A program made the position numbers and the translations under genes. Below are positions 9,101 to 14,842 of a DNA stretch of 14,842 bases, piece by piece. The notes under the pieces were generated by a model. It worked only from the letters and a program-made list of their open reading frames with translations. It was not told the DNA's origin and did not search any database. The DNA is from an uncultured Prevotella sp. (GTDB lineage: Bacteria; Bacteroidota; Bacteroidia; Bacteroidales; Bacteroidaceae): contig URLQ01000068.1 of the NCBI GenBank assembly GCA_900548745.1, positions 1 through 14,842 of the forward strand, in the 5' to 3' direction. Positions within the stretch are counted from its first letter, which is position 1. Each line of letters starts with the position of its first letter.

Positions 9101-9188
9101 GATTCTTGAAAAGAAGATTTCAATAACATCCGCCCACACTATTCCGCAGATAAAAAGTGAACAAGTTTACTGGTTCGAGAAGATATAA
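6117..9188 (+). CDS. Large secreted protein: N-terminal pectate-lyase-type beta-helix fused to a TIM-barrel glycosidase-like C-terminal half
   Basis: The chosen start, ATG 6117, gives 1023 residues and an immediate signal peptide (MNKTRIIVMSLALGLYTATWA, cut near residue 21). An in-frame ATG at 6027 is rejected because it lies inside the terminator hairpin. Residues about 40-470 look like a right-handed beta-helix: TILIGEGTFYIEQPLRI (about 84-100), GVVLRGMGKNKT, then repeated coils such as VENMTIESAHNDW and RRVDFKHFAGSAVNL. This N-terminal half resembles proteins annotated DUF4955 (from memory). From about residue 600 a second part begins: LDQHYGLWYDLRRIDHERV, LSKYDLTKPNEWYW, HNIIEAGAHWVDSPWRP (from His715), NVVQLISEEYTG (Glu793, Glu794) and VVDVIDIRYWH (Asp845, Asp848). 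This alternation of strand and helix looks like a TIM-barrel glycosidase. I recall related sequences labelled DUF6298 and a loose likeness to DUF4038/GH140 enzymes. The last 70 residues (YIVYTHNDREQKV, GKYNIYAID) look like a small beta-sandwich. It has its own promoter and terminator. The likely site of action is the periplasm or cell surface on pectic glycans; the activity is unknown. Confidence 0.85.
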   Translation: MNKTRIIVMSLALGLYTATWAGGKPKKAFIPMDYSTCGYHASELSIPDVRNVVTVTKTQGDCSSRIQKAIDYVASMKADKNGHRGTILIGEGTFYIEQPLRISASGVVLRGMGKNKTRLVKKGFEREALIYIEGKSSLTKGDTIKVADQKLAAGSNKLTLASAAKVKAGDRIMILRPSTKEWIAALKCDDFGGGLDYTGWKPTDIDILWNRTITSVDGNNITIDAPLTMTIDQLYGNASLITSYNKGEITECGVENMTIESAHNDWNPKDEDHCWDGVWMNYTSDCWVRRVDFKHFAGSAVNLQKQARRTTVEDCVASEPVSEIGGWRRRVFLTRGEQNLFQRCVSKDGYHDFAADYCAAGPNAFVQCDGEGSLSFSGSIGSWAPGLLFDVVNIEGNDLSFRNLENWQMGTGWNTANSMFWQCTASTLFCYSPDKDNRCSANACWGTMTGNGEWSGSNDAVTPRSLFYDQLQKRVGEKANNGFVYNRNITASSSPTIEVAQKLALESVTTPRVTIEMWMDSIPYTANISKNGLKDIDNIKFGRNNKSSAKDLHSKEKKFAITDGHLTFDGKLIVGNRFAIPWWNGRTKDNFILKSAKPAITRFVPGREGTGWTDRIDSVVTFLKDNDYCMLDQHYGLWYDLRRIDHERVKRSDGEVSAPFYEQPFARSGKGKAWEGLSKYDLTKPNEWYWQREREFAETGAKEGLLLFNQNYFQHNIIEAGAHWVDSPWRPVNNINNTNFPEPVPFAGDKRVFMAEQFYNENDPALRPLHKSYIRMCLDQLKDNDNVVQLISEEYTGPLHFTRFWLQTVAEWEKETGKHPIIALSCTKDAQDSILADPELSKVVDVIDIRYWHYNTDGLWAPPAGKNMAPRQFMRKMKVGKTGYKEAYKSVSEYKRLYPQKAVTFFAQQYPQYGWAILMAGGSLPNIPVKDVKFLTDAAKMYVMANDGGDDSYDILGNPDVGYIVYTHNDREQKVAASPGKYNIYAIDKSNGTMKILEKKISITSAHTIPQIKSEQVYWFEKI

Positions 9189-9305
9189 TGACATAGACAT
9201 ACAGCAGTTTTCCTGTACTGAGTACACGAAAAATCGTTTCTACAATTTGTTGCTTCTTAGCCCACGAAACTTTACTTTTTGAGATATACAACTTAAATAA
9301 ATGAC

Positions 9306-9344
9306 AAACAGGTATCTTAAACATCCAAGATACCTGTTTTTTTT
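9306..9344 (+). terminator. Rho-independent terminator after the beta-helix fusion gene
   Basis: A perfect 13-bp stem AAACAGGTATCTT (9306-9318) / AAGATACCTGTTT (9327-9339) with an 8-base loop runs into a T-tract ending at 9344. It lies 117 bases past the stop codon and separates the enzyme gene from the regulatory block. The intervening bases 9189-9305 hold no gene; only a weak 5-bp hairpin TGTAC-tga-GTACA (9214-9226) is visible. Confidence 0.92.
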
Positions 9345-9409
9345 ATACAAAAACTTGTTTTTACCAATAATTTCCACTTGATTTAGAACAATTCTGCGTA
9401 ACTTTTCAC

Positions 9410-9417
9410 TATCTTTG
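9410..9417 (+). promoter_or_regulatory. Probable promoter (-7 element) for the sigma-factor gene
   Basis: TATCTTTG is a perfect match to the Bacteroidetes -7 consensus TAnnTTTG and is followed by CAA, a common context. No good TTTG is found at the expected -33 distance. A second, weaker candidate TAACTTTT (9399-9406) has CTTG (9377-9380) 18 bases upstream. Transcription would start near 9424, leaving a leader of about 80 bases. Confidence 0.6.
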
Positions 9418-9423
9418 CAAGTA

Positions 9424-9502
9424 GAAAATCTATAAATAAACAAATCCCCCGATGCTTCGTGCAAAAAGGGAGTCTTAGCAAAGCAGTATTATCAAACACT
9501 CT
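9424..9502 (+). other. Leader of the sigma-factor mRNA with a possible 8-codon upstream ORF
   Basis: The predicted 5' leader is about 80 bases, longer than that of the neighbouring HTCS gene (about 15 bases). It contains a C5 run (9446-9450) that could pair with GGGA (9468-9471). It also holds a tiny ORF, ATG 9452 to TAG 9478, reading MLRAKRES, with no visible ribosome-binding site. This may be a regulatory leader or chance. Confidence 0.2.
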
Positions 9503-10006
9503 ATGGTTAACTTAACACAACTCTACGACAACAACATCGACAGTCTTTTCATGTTCGGCTCACGATTCACCTCTGACCGCGAAATGATAAAGGACTGCAT
9601 ACAGGATGTATTTGTGAAACTTTTCAATAAGGGAAATGACTTGGAAAAGATTTCCAATATTGAGTCATATCTGTATGTTTCATTACGAAACCGCATAAAC
9701 GACGAATTCCGACGTATGACACACCTATGTGACGACGAGATTACCGATATTAATATGCGCCCACTAAACAATGATACGGACGAATACGATATCGAGCGAT
9801 ACGAGGAAGAAAAAAAACAGACTATCGCAATGGCACAATATATAAATAACCTGTCACCGCGTCAACAGCAAATAATCCACCTCTTTTATATAGAACAGCG
9901 CAAATATGATGATATTTGCAAGATTATGGGCATTAACTACCAGTCTGTACGTAACCTCATGCACCGAAGTATGAGCCGCCTTAAAGAAATGGCTGCAAAA
10001 AATTAA
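9503..10006 (+). CDS. ECF-type RNA polymerase sigma factor (sigma-70 family)
   Basis: The 167-residue protein has only the two domains of ECF sigma factors and would direct RNA polymerase to a special promoter set. Residues about 6-72 are region 2: DREMIKDCIQDVFVKLF (25-41) is the core-binding helix, and SYLYVSLRNRINDEFRR (55-71) continues through the -10-recognition helix. An acidic linker (about 77-105; DNDTDEYDIERYEEE-like) leads to region 4 (about 116-163), with LSPRQQQIIHLFYIE and the helix-turn-helix YDDICKIMGINYQSVRNLMHRS. No transmembrane FecR-type anti-sigma gene lies beside it, and the SusC here lacks an STN domain, so classic cell-surface signalling is not supported. The only co-directional gene before the next terminator is the 46-codon ORF. 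An A8 run (9810-9817) in the linker leaves the frame intact. The sigma-factor call is sure; its target promoters are unknown, though the neighbouring PUL genes are plausible. Confidence 0.93.
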   Translation: MVNLTQLYDNNIDSLFMFGSRFTSDREMIKDCIQDVFVKLFNKGNDLEKISNIESYLYVSLRNRINDEFRRMTHLCDDEITDINMRPLNNDTDEYDIERYEEEKKQTIAMAQYINNLSPRQQQIIHLFYIEQRKYDDICKIMGINYQSVRNLMHRSMSRLKEMAAKN

Positions 10007-10039
10007 ACATTTCTTTGAGTACAACATTGTCAACATAAC

Positions 10040-10079
10040 GTCTTTTAATAAAATAGATATAAATACTGCATTAAAAGAC
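10040..10079 (+). repeat. 10-bp inverted repeat between the sigma factor and the small ORF
   Basis: GTCTTTTAAT (10040-10049) and ATTAAAAGAC (10070-10079) are exact reverse complements separated by 20 AT-rich bases. No T-run follows, so it is unlikely to be a terminator. It ends 10 bases before the ATG of the small ORF. It could be an mRNA hairpin that controls that ORF, a processing site, or a DNA-binding operator for a separate promoter. Confidence 0.5.
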
Positions 10080-10089
10080 TCAATTAAAA

Positions 10090-10230
10090 ATGACTGACAA
10101 TTACACAGACTTCAAGAAGAAGAATATATCCTACAATAGCGGACAGGGATGTATTGCTCCTCTCTCACAACAAGAGAAGGATGACCTAAAGATGCGCATA
10201 ATGGTTGCCATCAGCTCAAACTTGGCTTAA
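10090..10230 (+). CDS. Small 46-residue protein downstream of the sigma factor, unknown function
   Basis: ATG 10090 to TAA 10228-10230 encodes 46 residues, and I do not recognise the family. The sequence begins MTDNYTDFKKKNISYNS, has GQGCIAPLS with a single Cys21, and ends in a likely amphipathic helix (about residues 26-43: QQEKDDLKMRIMVAIS). It has no signal peptide or membrane segment, so it is probably cytoplasmic. It starts 83 bases after the sigma-factor stop, is preceded by an A-rich stretch (AATTAAAA), and is followed by a terminator about 105 bases later, so it probably shares the sigma-factor transcript. Coding character is plausible: charged, soluble residues, a clean helix, and no stop for 46 codons in AT-rich DNA. 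Position suggests a partner or small regulator of the sigma factor, but it is much shorter than known anti-sigma domains. That role is only an inference; a spurious ORF remains possible. Confidence 0.55.
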   Translation: MTDNYTDFKKKNISYNSGQGCIAPLSQQEKDDLKMRIMVAISSNLA

Positions 10231-10334
10231 AGCCAAAATTAATTTAAACGGAAACAACGTATAGATTATACATATAAAAAAGGATTTTTTCAGGTAACAG
10301 ACATAGATTATTACAAAAAATAATAGCATTGGGA

Positions 10335-10372
10335 GAAGGTGGAAATATTATTTTTCCACCTTTCTTTTTTTT
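10335..10372 (+). terminator. Rho-independent terminator of the sigma-factor/small-ORF unit
   Basis: A 10-bp stem AAGGTGGAAA (10336-10345) / TTTCCACCTT (10353-10362), extendable by a G-T pair, has a 7-base loop and runs into TCTTTTTTTT (10363-10372). The bases between the small ORF and this hairpin (10231-10334) hold no gene. They show only AT-rich sequence with a repeated ATAGATTAT (10261-10269 and 10303-10311). Confidence 0.88.
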
Positions 10373-10382
10373 CTGAAACATT

Positions 10383-10414
10383 TAGTGTATCTTTGTATAT
10401 AATTTTATACACTA
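10383..10414 (+). promoter_or_regulatory. Promoter of the HTCS gene with an 8-bp inverted repeat around it
   Basis: TATCTTTG (10388-10395) is a perfect Bacteroidetes -7 element; no clear TTTG is seen at -33, where there is a T-rich tract. The predicted start is near 10402, only about 15 bases from ATG 10417. TAGTGTAT (10383-10390) and ATACACTA (10407-10414) are exact reverse complements with a 16-base spacer. They bracket the -7 element and the start site. Most of the left arm lies upstream of transcription, so this would act in DNA as an operator, not as an RNA hairpin. Confidence 0.6.
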
Positions 10415-10416
10415 TA

Positions 10417-13400
10417 ATGAAAGCTATTATATACTACATATCACTACTTCTGGCATTATTGCCACTAACGACAACAGCCCAGTCTAACATGATTATCGAA
10501 AGATATACAACAGACGACGGACTGCCATCAAACACTGTAAACTGCATAACGAAAGACCATGACGGTTTCGTATGGCTCGGCACACTATACGGTCTGTCGT
10601 CTTTTGACGGTACAGAATTCACACCCTATGTAAGCCTCTATAACCCGACTTCAGATATTCCACCAAGAAAGATACTGAACGTAGTAGAAGACAACAAGAA
10701 CAACCTTTGGATACGAACTTCCGACAACCGCTTCTATCGTTTCGACAAAACGACAGACAGATTCCACGATATGTATAATGACCTCAGAAAAGTATCTCCC
10801 AACCTGAGAGTCATCAAGGTCTTATCCATAGACAACGGCAACGTGCTGATTTATACACGCGACAAGAACCTCTACGAAGTATTCGTGGACAACAATAACA
10901 CGCCACGAATCAAACTCATATACAACGCACATTCCGCCATTGACAAATCCACTCTGAAACTCCGACACAACGTATTGGGAGAAACCCCCAAATATGTCTT
11001 TTGGCTTGGACCAGACTTCGACGTAAAAATAGTATCGAAGAAATCATCTTTATCTAAAACCAGTATTCTTCGCACTATACCGAATGGTGCAAAAACAACA
11101 TGTTTCAGTTGCATCGGACGAAACATATATATAGGCACGTCAAATGGCAACGTATTTGCCATCAACGCCGACAACGGAAAGGCACAGAAATACTCCATCA
11201 GGGAAAGTAGCGAAATAACCACCATCTCTCCCTATGGTAAGCAAATATTCTTCACAACAGAACATAACATATATTCGGCATACGCATCGTCTGCAAATAC
11301 GAAAACGCAACAGGTATACAAGCCCTTGGCAAACATAAGCTGCAAGGCTGAAACTTCATACGCCGACAAATACGGCACAATATGGCTATATGGCGCAAAT
11401 AATGGAATAACAATGTTTGACTCTTTTACCAAGACATGTAGAACCTTCCCGACACCTGACGACAATTTCATCATTGATGCCATAAAGTTCTGTGATGCAG
11501 GACCTGACGGACTGTTCATACTACTACGCAACGGTAAGATTATGAGATATGACCGTACAACAAAAGTCATGCAAGACTTTAAACCAGCCATAGCACAGCT
11601 TACAAACCAGACAACACTCCCCTCTTTCATGAAATACGACATTCCACAGAATGTTTTCTTCGACATGCTAATTGACAAAGAGGGACTGTTATGGCTGTCG
11701 TCAGCAACAAACGGTATTATAAAAGTCAGATTTCCAAGCAACCATTTCTCGTTTATCTATTCATCCCTGCTTGCAAATGACATTAATGCCACAGAAAACA
11801 GCAGTGGCATACGCTCTCTTCTACAAACGAAGAACGAGGATATCTGGATAGCTACACGCCAACAAAACATATACTGCATTGATGGAAAAACAGGAAAAGC
11901 CAAAAGACAATTGACAAAAAGCTTAGGTAATGTCTACCACATGATGGAAGACAGGAAAGGCAATATCTGGTTCTCGTCAAAGGGCAACGGACTGACTGTA
12001 GCCTATCATGACAGCAATGCACATCAAAGTATTCGTTTCGAGACCTTTAAGCACAGCAACACGGATAAATTCTCTATCAGCGACGATAAAGTATACTATA
12101 CATACGAAGACAGTAAAGGAAGGATATGGGTGTGTACATATGGAGGAGGTCTGAACCTGCTCACTACAAGAAACAACAAAATTGCTTTCATAAACAAAAA
12201 CAACCTTCTGACGAACTATCCGCAAAATGACCTGTACATGAGCACGAGAGCTATCGTTGAAGACAACAATAACACCTTATGGATCGCTTCTACAGACGGA
12301 CTGCTCTCGTTCAATGGAGACTTCAAAAAACCGCAAAACATAAAATTCAACAATTTTCGCAGAGGCAGCAACAAAATGGTTGTTGACAACGACATCTATT
12401 CTCTACTGAAAGACGGTCATGGCAACATCTGGCTTAGCATTTTCGGATGCGGAATAAACAGGATAAACAGTTACGATACCAAGTCAGGAAAACTTGTATT
12501 GGATTCTTATGTAGACAATGGCCTGCATGGTAATATTGTATCCACTCTTGTTGAGGACAAAAAACACAGAATATGGTTCACTACCGAAAACGGACTTACA
12601 AGTATTTCAGAAAACGGGAACCATCTCCTTTCCTACGGATACCTCGAAAGCTTCCTGCGGAGCAGAATAGGCGACAACGTTGCAATATGCCTGAAAAACG
12701 GGAATATCCTTATAGGATGCCATAAAGGATTAGTGACTTTTTCGCCTGACAAGGTTGAAAAAGAATCACATAACAACTATCACACTTTTATCAGTGACTT
12801 CAAAGTTCAAAACCGCAGCCTGTATAGCTTCGACCCGCCTATCTCCAATATATCCCCAAGATATGCAAAGGAAATCGTGCTAAGACACAACCAGAATATG
12901 TTTTCCATTGAATTCTCGGCACTTGACTTTACAAGCAGCAATACCGCATTCACATATATCCTTGACGGATATGAAGAACAATGGCATGCCAATGACAACA
13001 GCCGTGTGGCATCATACGCCAACATTCCACCCGGCAAATATACATTCCGCGTAAAATCCCTTGACGGAAGGTCTTCTGAATGCACACTAAAGATCATCAT
13101 TCTGCCACCATGGTGGCAAACATGGTGGGCTTACTGTATATATATGCTTATCCTCATTGCTGCCATATACGGAGGAATACGTATTTCTCTTACCATGCTG
13201 AAAATGAGGAATGAAGTATATATCAACAACAGATTGGCAGAACTGAAAATACGCTTCTTTACCAACATCAGTCATGAACTGCGCACTCCACTGACACTCA
13301 TAAAGACTCCTATAGACGGTTTGCAACGCAATGAGAAGCTGTCTGCCGAAGGCAAAGAATATCTTAGACTCATAGACCGCAATGCGACAAGAATGCTACA

Positions 13401-14842
13401 CTTGGTCAACCAGATTCTTGACTTCCGCAAGGTTCAGAACAATAAGATGCCAATGCACCTTTCTCATGTTGACATCAACGAAATAATAGAAGTGTACAAC
13501 GAGGAATATCGCCTTGTTGCAAAGGAACGCGATATAAATCTCTGCATAATAAAGCCACAAGAAACTCTAATGGCATGGTGTGACGCTGAAAAGATCGGAG
13601 TCATAATAAACAACCTCATCAACAACGCCTTTAAATATACCAACGTTGGAGGAAAGATCATCGTAAGCATCAAGCCTAATGACGACAAGTCTGTCTGCCG
13701 GATAAGAGTCGAAGATAACGGCTCAACCATCCCTGAGCAACAGCTTGAAACCATATTCGAACGTTTCTCCATGGCTAATAACGCCATGGCTACCGACACG
13801 CAGCAAACAGGAACCGGTATAGGACTCAGCCTTGCACGTGAGTTTGCCATCATGCACCATGGCAGGATATGGGCAGAGAATTTACCTGACAACACAGGAG
13901 TTGCTTTCACCCTGGAAATTCCTACCGAAAAGGATGTGTATGAGAACGACAATACAGAACTGGTGTTTGACGACAACAATACCAAGTCTGATACAACTAC
14001 CGACAATGCCGGAAACGACCAGCAAATGTCAGTCAGTACATCTGAACAAGCCAACGACCCAAGTCGACCAACACTCGTGCTCGTGGAAGACAATTCCGAC
14101 TTGCGCCATATGCTACAGCTGCAACTACGCAGCGAATTCAACGTTGTTACTGCCATAGACGGAGCGGATGGTCTTGACAAAATAAAATCATCCCATCCGG
14201 ATATTATCATAACCGACCTTATGATGCCACGCATGGATGGAGCAGAACTACTGCAACGCATAAGAAAAGATTTCTCCATCAGCCACGTGCCTGTAATCAT
14301 TCTCACAGCAAAGAATGGCGACAAAGAGGAAACTCGCCTCATAGAAAAGGGAGCCAATGCATTCATCACGAAACCATTCAGCCACGACATGCTCATGGCC
14401 CGTATCCACCAACTCATACAAGAGCAGAGCATTTTCCAGCGCAAGATGATTCTTCAAAGCAAACCTACAGAAGACCAGTCCGCTGCAAATGCAGAAGAAT
14501 ACGAGAGACACTTGGCAAAAAAAGACATGGAGTTCATCAACGGCATACACAGAATTATCGAAGAAAACATGCATAACGAAGACTTCAACATTGACTCCAT
14601 TGCCGAAAATGCAGGACTCAGCAGATCTGCATTCTTCAAGAAGCTCAAGAGTCTGACAGGCTTTGCACCTGTAGATCTTGTCAGGGAGATACGTCTCACC
14701 AAAGCCGCAAAAACAGTTGCGACCACAGACAAGAGTATATCAGAGATTGCATTCTCTGTCGGCTTCAAAGAGTCAAGCTACTTTGGTAAATGCTTCAAGA
14801 AGAAATTCGGCATGACACCATTGGAATATCGCAACAAACAAA
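10417..14842 (+). CDS. Hybrid two-component system protein (HTCS): periplasmic sensor, histidine kinase, receiver and AraC-type regulator, 3' end cut
   Basis: The open frame runs from ATG 10417 past the right edge with 1475 codons visible; only the last few residues seem missing. Residues 1-21 are a signal peptide (TTTAQ cut). About ten Reg_prop repeats, such as DGFVWLGTLYGL, YGTIWLYGANNG, KGNIWFSSKGNG and HGNIWLSIFG, form two periplasmic beta-propellers. A Y_Y_Y domain (about 816-887) includes FTYILDGYEEQWH. One membrane segment spans about 903-921. The HisKA H-box NISHELRTP contains the phospho-acceptor His953. HATPase follows, with N-box NNLINNAFKYT (1065-1075) and G2 TGTGIGL. The G1 box reads DNGST instead of D-x-G-x-G. 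After a polar linker, the receiver domain has VEDN, phospho-Asp1267 in TDLMMP and Lys1319. The AraC helix-turn-helix pair (about 1368-1475) includes SISEIAFSVGFKESSYF. This family senses oligosaccharides in the periplasm and activates the PUL in cis, so it is the likely main activator here. Confidence 0.97.
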   Translation, partial: MKAIIYYISLLLALLPLTTTAQSNMIIERYTTDDGLPSNTVNCITKDHDGFVWLGTLYGLSSFDGTEFTPYVSLYNPTSDIPPRKILNVVEDNKNNLWIRTSDNRFYRFDKTTDRFHDMYNDLRKVSPNLRVIKVLSIDNGNVLIYTRDKNLYEVFVDNNNTPRIKLIYNAHSAIDKSTLKLRHNVLGETPKYVFWLGPDFDVKIVSKKSSLSKTSILRTIPNGAKTTCFSCIGRNIYIGTSNGNVFAINADNGKAQKYSIRESSEITTISPYGKQIFFTTEHNIYSAYASSANTKTQQVYKPLANISCKAETSYADKYGTIWLYGANNGITMFDSFTKTCRTFPTPDDNFIIDAIKFCDAGPDGLFILLRNGKIMRYDRTTKVMQDFKPAIAQLTNQTTLPSFMKYDIPQNVFFDMLIDKEGLLWLSSATNGIIKVRFPSNHFSFIYSSLLANDINATENSSGIRSLLQTKNEDIWIATRQQNIYCIDGKTGKAKRQLTKSLGNVYHMMEDRKGNIWFSSKGNGLTVAYHDSNAHQSIRFETFKHSNTDKFSISDDKVYYTYEDSKGRIWVCTYGGGLNLLTTRNNKIAFINKNNLLTNYPQNDLYMSTRAIVEDNNNTLWIASTDGLLSFNGDFKKPQNIKFNNFRRGSNKMVVDNDIYSLLKDGHGNIWLSIFGCGINRINSYDTKSGKLVLDSYVDNGLHGNIVSTLVEDKKHRIWFTTENGLTSISENGNHLLSYGYLESFLRSRIGDNVAICLKNGNILIGCHKGLVTFSPDKVEKESHNNYHTFISDFKVQNRSLYSFDPPISNISPRYAKEIVLRHNQNMFSIEFSALDFTSSNTAFTYILDGYEEQWHANDNSRVASYANIPPGKYTFRVKSLDGRSSECTLKIIILPPWWQTWWAYCIYMLILIAAIYGGIRISLTMLKMRNEVYINNRLAELKIRFFTNISHELRTPLTLIKTPIDGLQRNEKLSAEGKEYLRLIDRNATRMLHLVNQILDFRKVQNNKMPMHLSHVDINEIIEVYNEEYRLVAKERDINLCIIKPQETLMAWCDAEKIGVIINNLINNAFKYTNVGGKIIVSIKPNDDKSVCRIRVEDNGSTIPEQQLETIFERFSMANNAMATDTQQTGTGIGLSLAREFAIMHHGRIWAENLPDNTGVAFTLEIPTEKDVYENDNTELVFDDNNTKSDTTTDNAGNDQQMSVSTSEQANDPSRPTLVLVEDNSDLRHMLQLQLRSEFNVVTAIDGADGLDKIKSSHPDIIITDLMMPRMDGAELLQRIRKDFSISHVPVIILTAKNGDKEETRLIEKGANAFITKPFSHDMLMARIHQLIQEQSIFQRKMILQSKPTEDQSAANAEEYERHLAKKDMEFINGIHRIIEENMHNEDFNIDSIAENAGLSRSAFFKKLKSLTGFAPVDLVREIRLTKAAKTVATTDKSISEIAFSVGFKESSYFGKCFKKKFGMTPLEYRNKQ

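Noticed and set aside
9810..9817. Run of eight A bases in the sigma-factor linker as a slippage or frameshift site
   Set aside because: The normal frame is intact from region 2 to region 4, and such A-runs are common in this AT-rich sequence. There is no sign that an alternative product is useful.
10274..10291. AAAAAA-gga-TTTTTT hairpin as a second terminator
   Set aside because: The stem would be only A-T pairs with no GC core; the real terminator with a GC-rich stem is at 10335-10372.
11232..11741. 169-codon open frame on the minus strand
   Set aside because: It is antisense to the propeller region of the HTCS, whose repeats read cleanly on the + strand; no motif or start signal supports it.
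13464..14444. 326-codon open frame on the minus strand
   Set aside because: It lies wholly antisense to the kinase and receiver domains of the HTCS. Its translation is rich in Ser, Met and Leu with no recognisable domain, as expected for a shadow frame.
1..14842. CRISPR arrays, tRNA or rRNA genes, insertion sequences, integrase or attachment sites
   Set aside because: No regularly spaced repeats, no tRNA-like cloverleaf, no transposase or integrase motifs, and no terminal repeats with target duplications were seen.

Overview
The window looks like part of a polysaccharide utilisation locus (PUL) from a Bacteroidales genome, probably Prevotella or a close relative. The signs are a SusC/SusD outer-membrane pair, a one-protein hybrid two-component sensor with periplasmic propeller repeats, promoters of the Bacteroidetes type (TAnnTTTG near -7), A-rich leaders without clear Shine-Dalgarno sites, and moderate GC content. 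The genus is inferred from style; no marker gene is present.

All recognised genes lie on the + strand. Bases 2-262 hold the end of a secreted beta-helix (pectate-lyase-like) protein. It is followed 46 bases later by a SusC-type TonB-dependent transporter (309-3665) and 18 bases after that by its SusD-type lipoprotein partner (3684-5897). A strong terminator (6010-6046) closes this unit. A promoter-like sequence whose -33 motif falls in the terminator T-run then leads into a 1023-residue secreted protein (6117-9188). That protein joins an N-terminal beta-helix to a C-terminal half that looks like a TIM-barrel glycosidase, and it ends in its own terminator (9306-9344).

A regulatory block follows. 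A perfect -7 element (9410-9417) precedes an ECF-type sigma factor (9503-10006). Next come a 10-bp inverted repeat, a 46-codon small ORF (10090-10230) and a terminator (10335-10372). A second perfect -7 element, flanked by an 8-bp inverted repeat, drives a hybrid two-component system protein (10417 to beyond the window edge). It contains periplasmic propellers, Y_Y_Y domain, membrane segment, kinase, receiver and AraC DNA-binding domain.

The likely working model is as follows. Surface SusD captures a glycan, probably a pectic one judging from the beta-helix proteins, and SusC imports it. Secreted enzymes trim it, the HTCS senses a released oligosaccharide in the periplasm and switches on the locus, and the ECF sigma factor adds a second control layer. 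The pectin assignment and the role of the sigma factor are inferences. The least understood parts are the 1023-residue fusion protein and the sigma/small-ORF pair.
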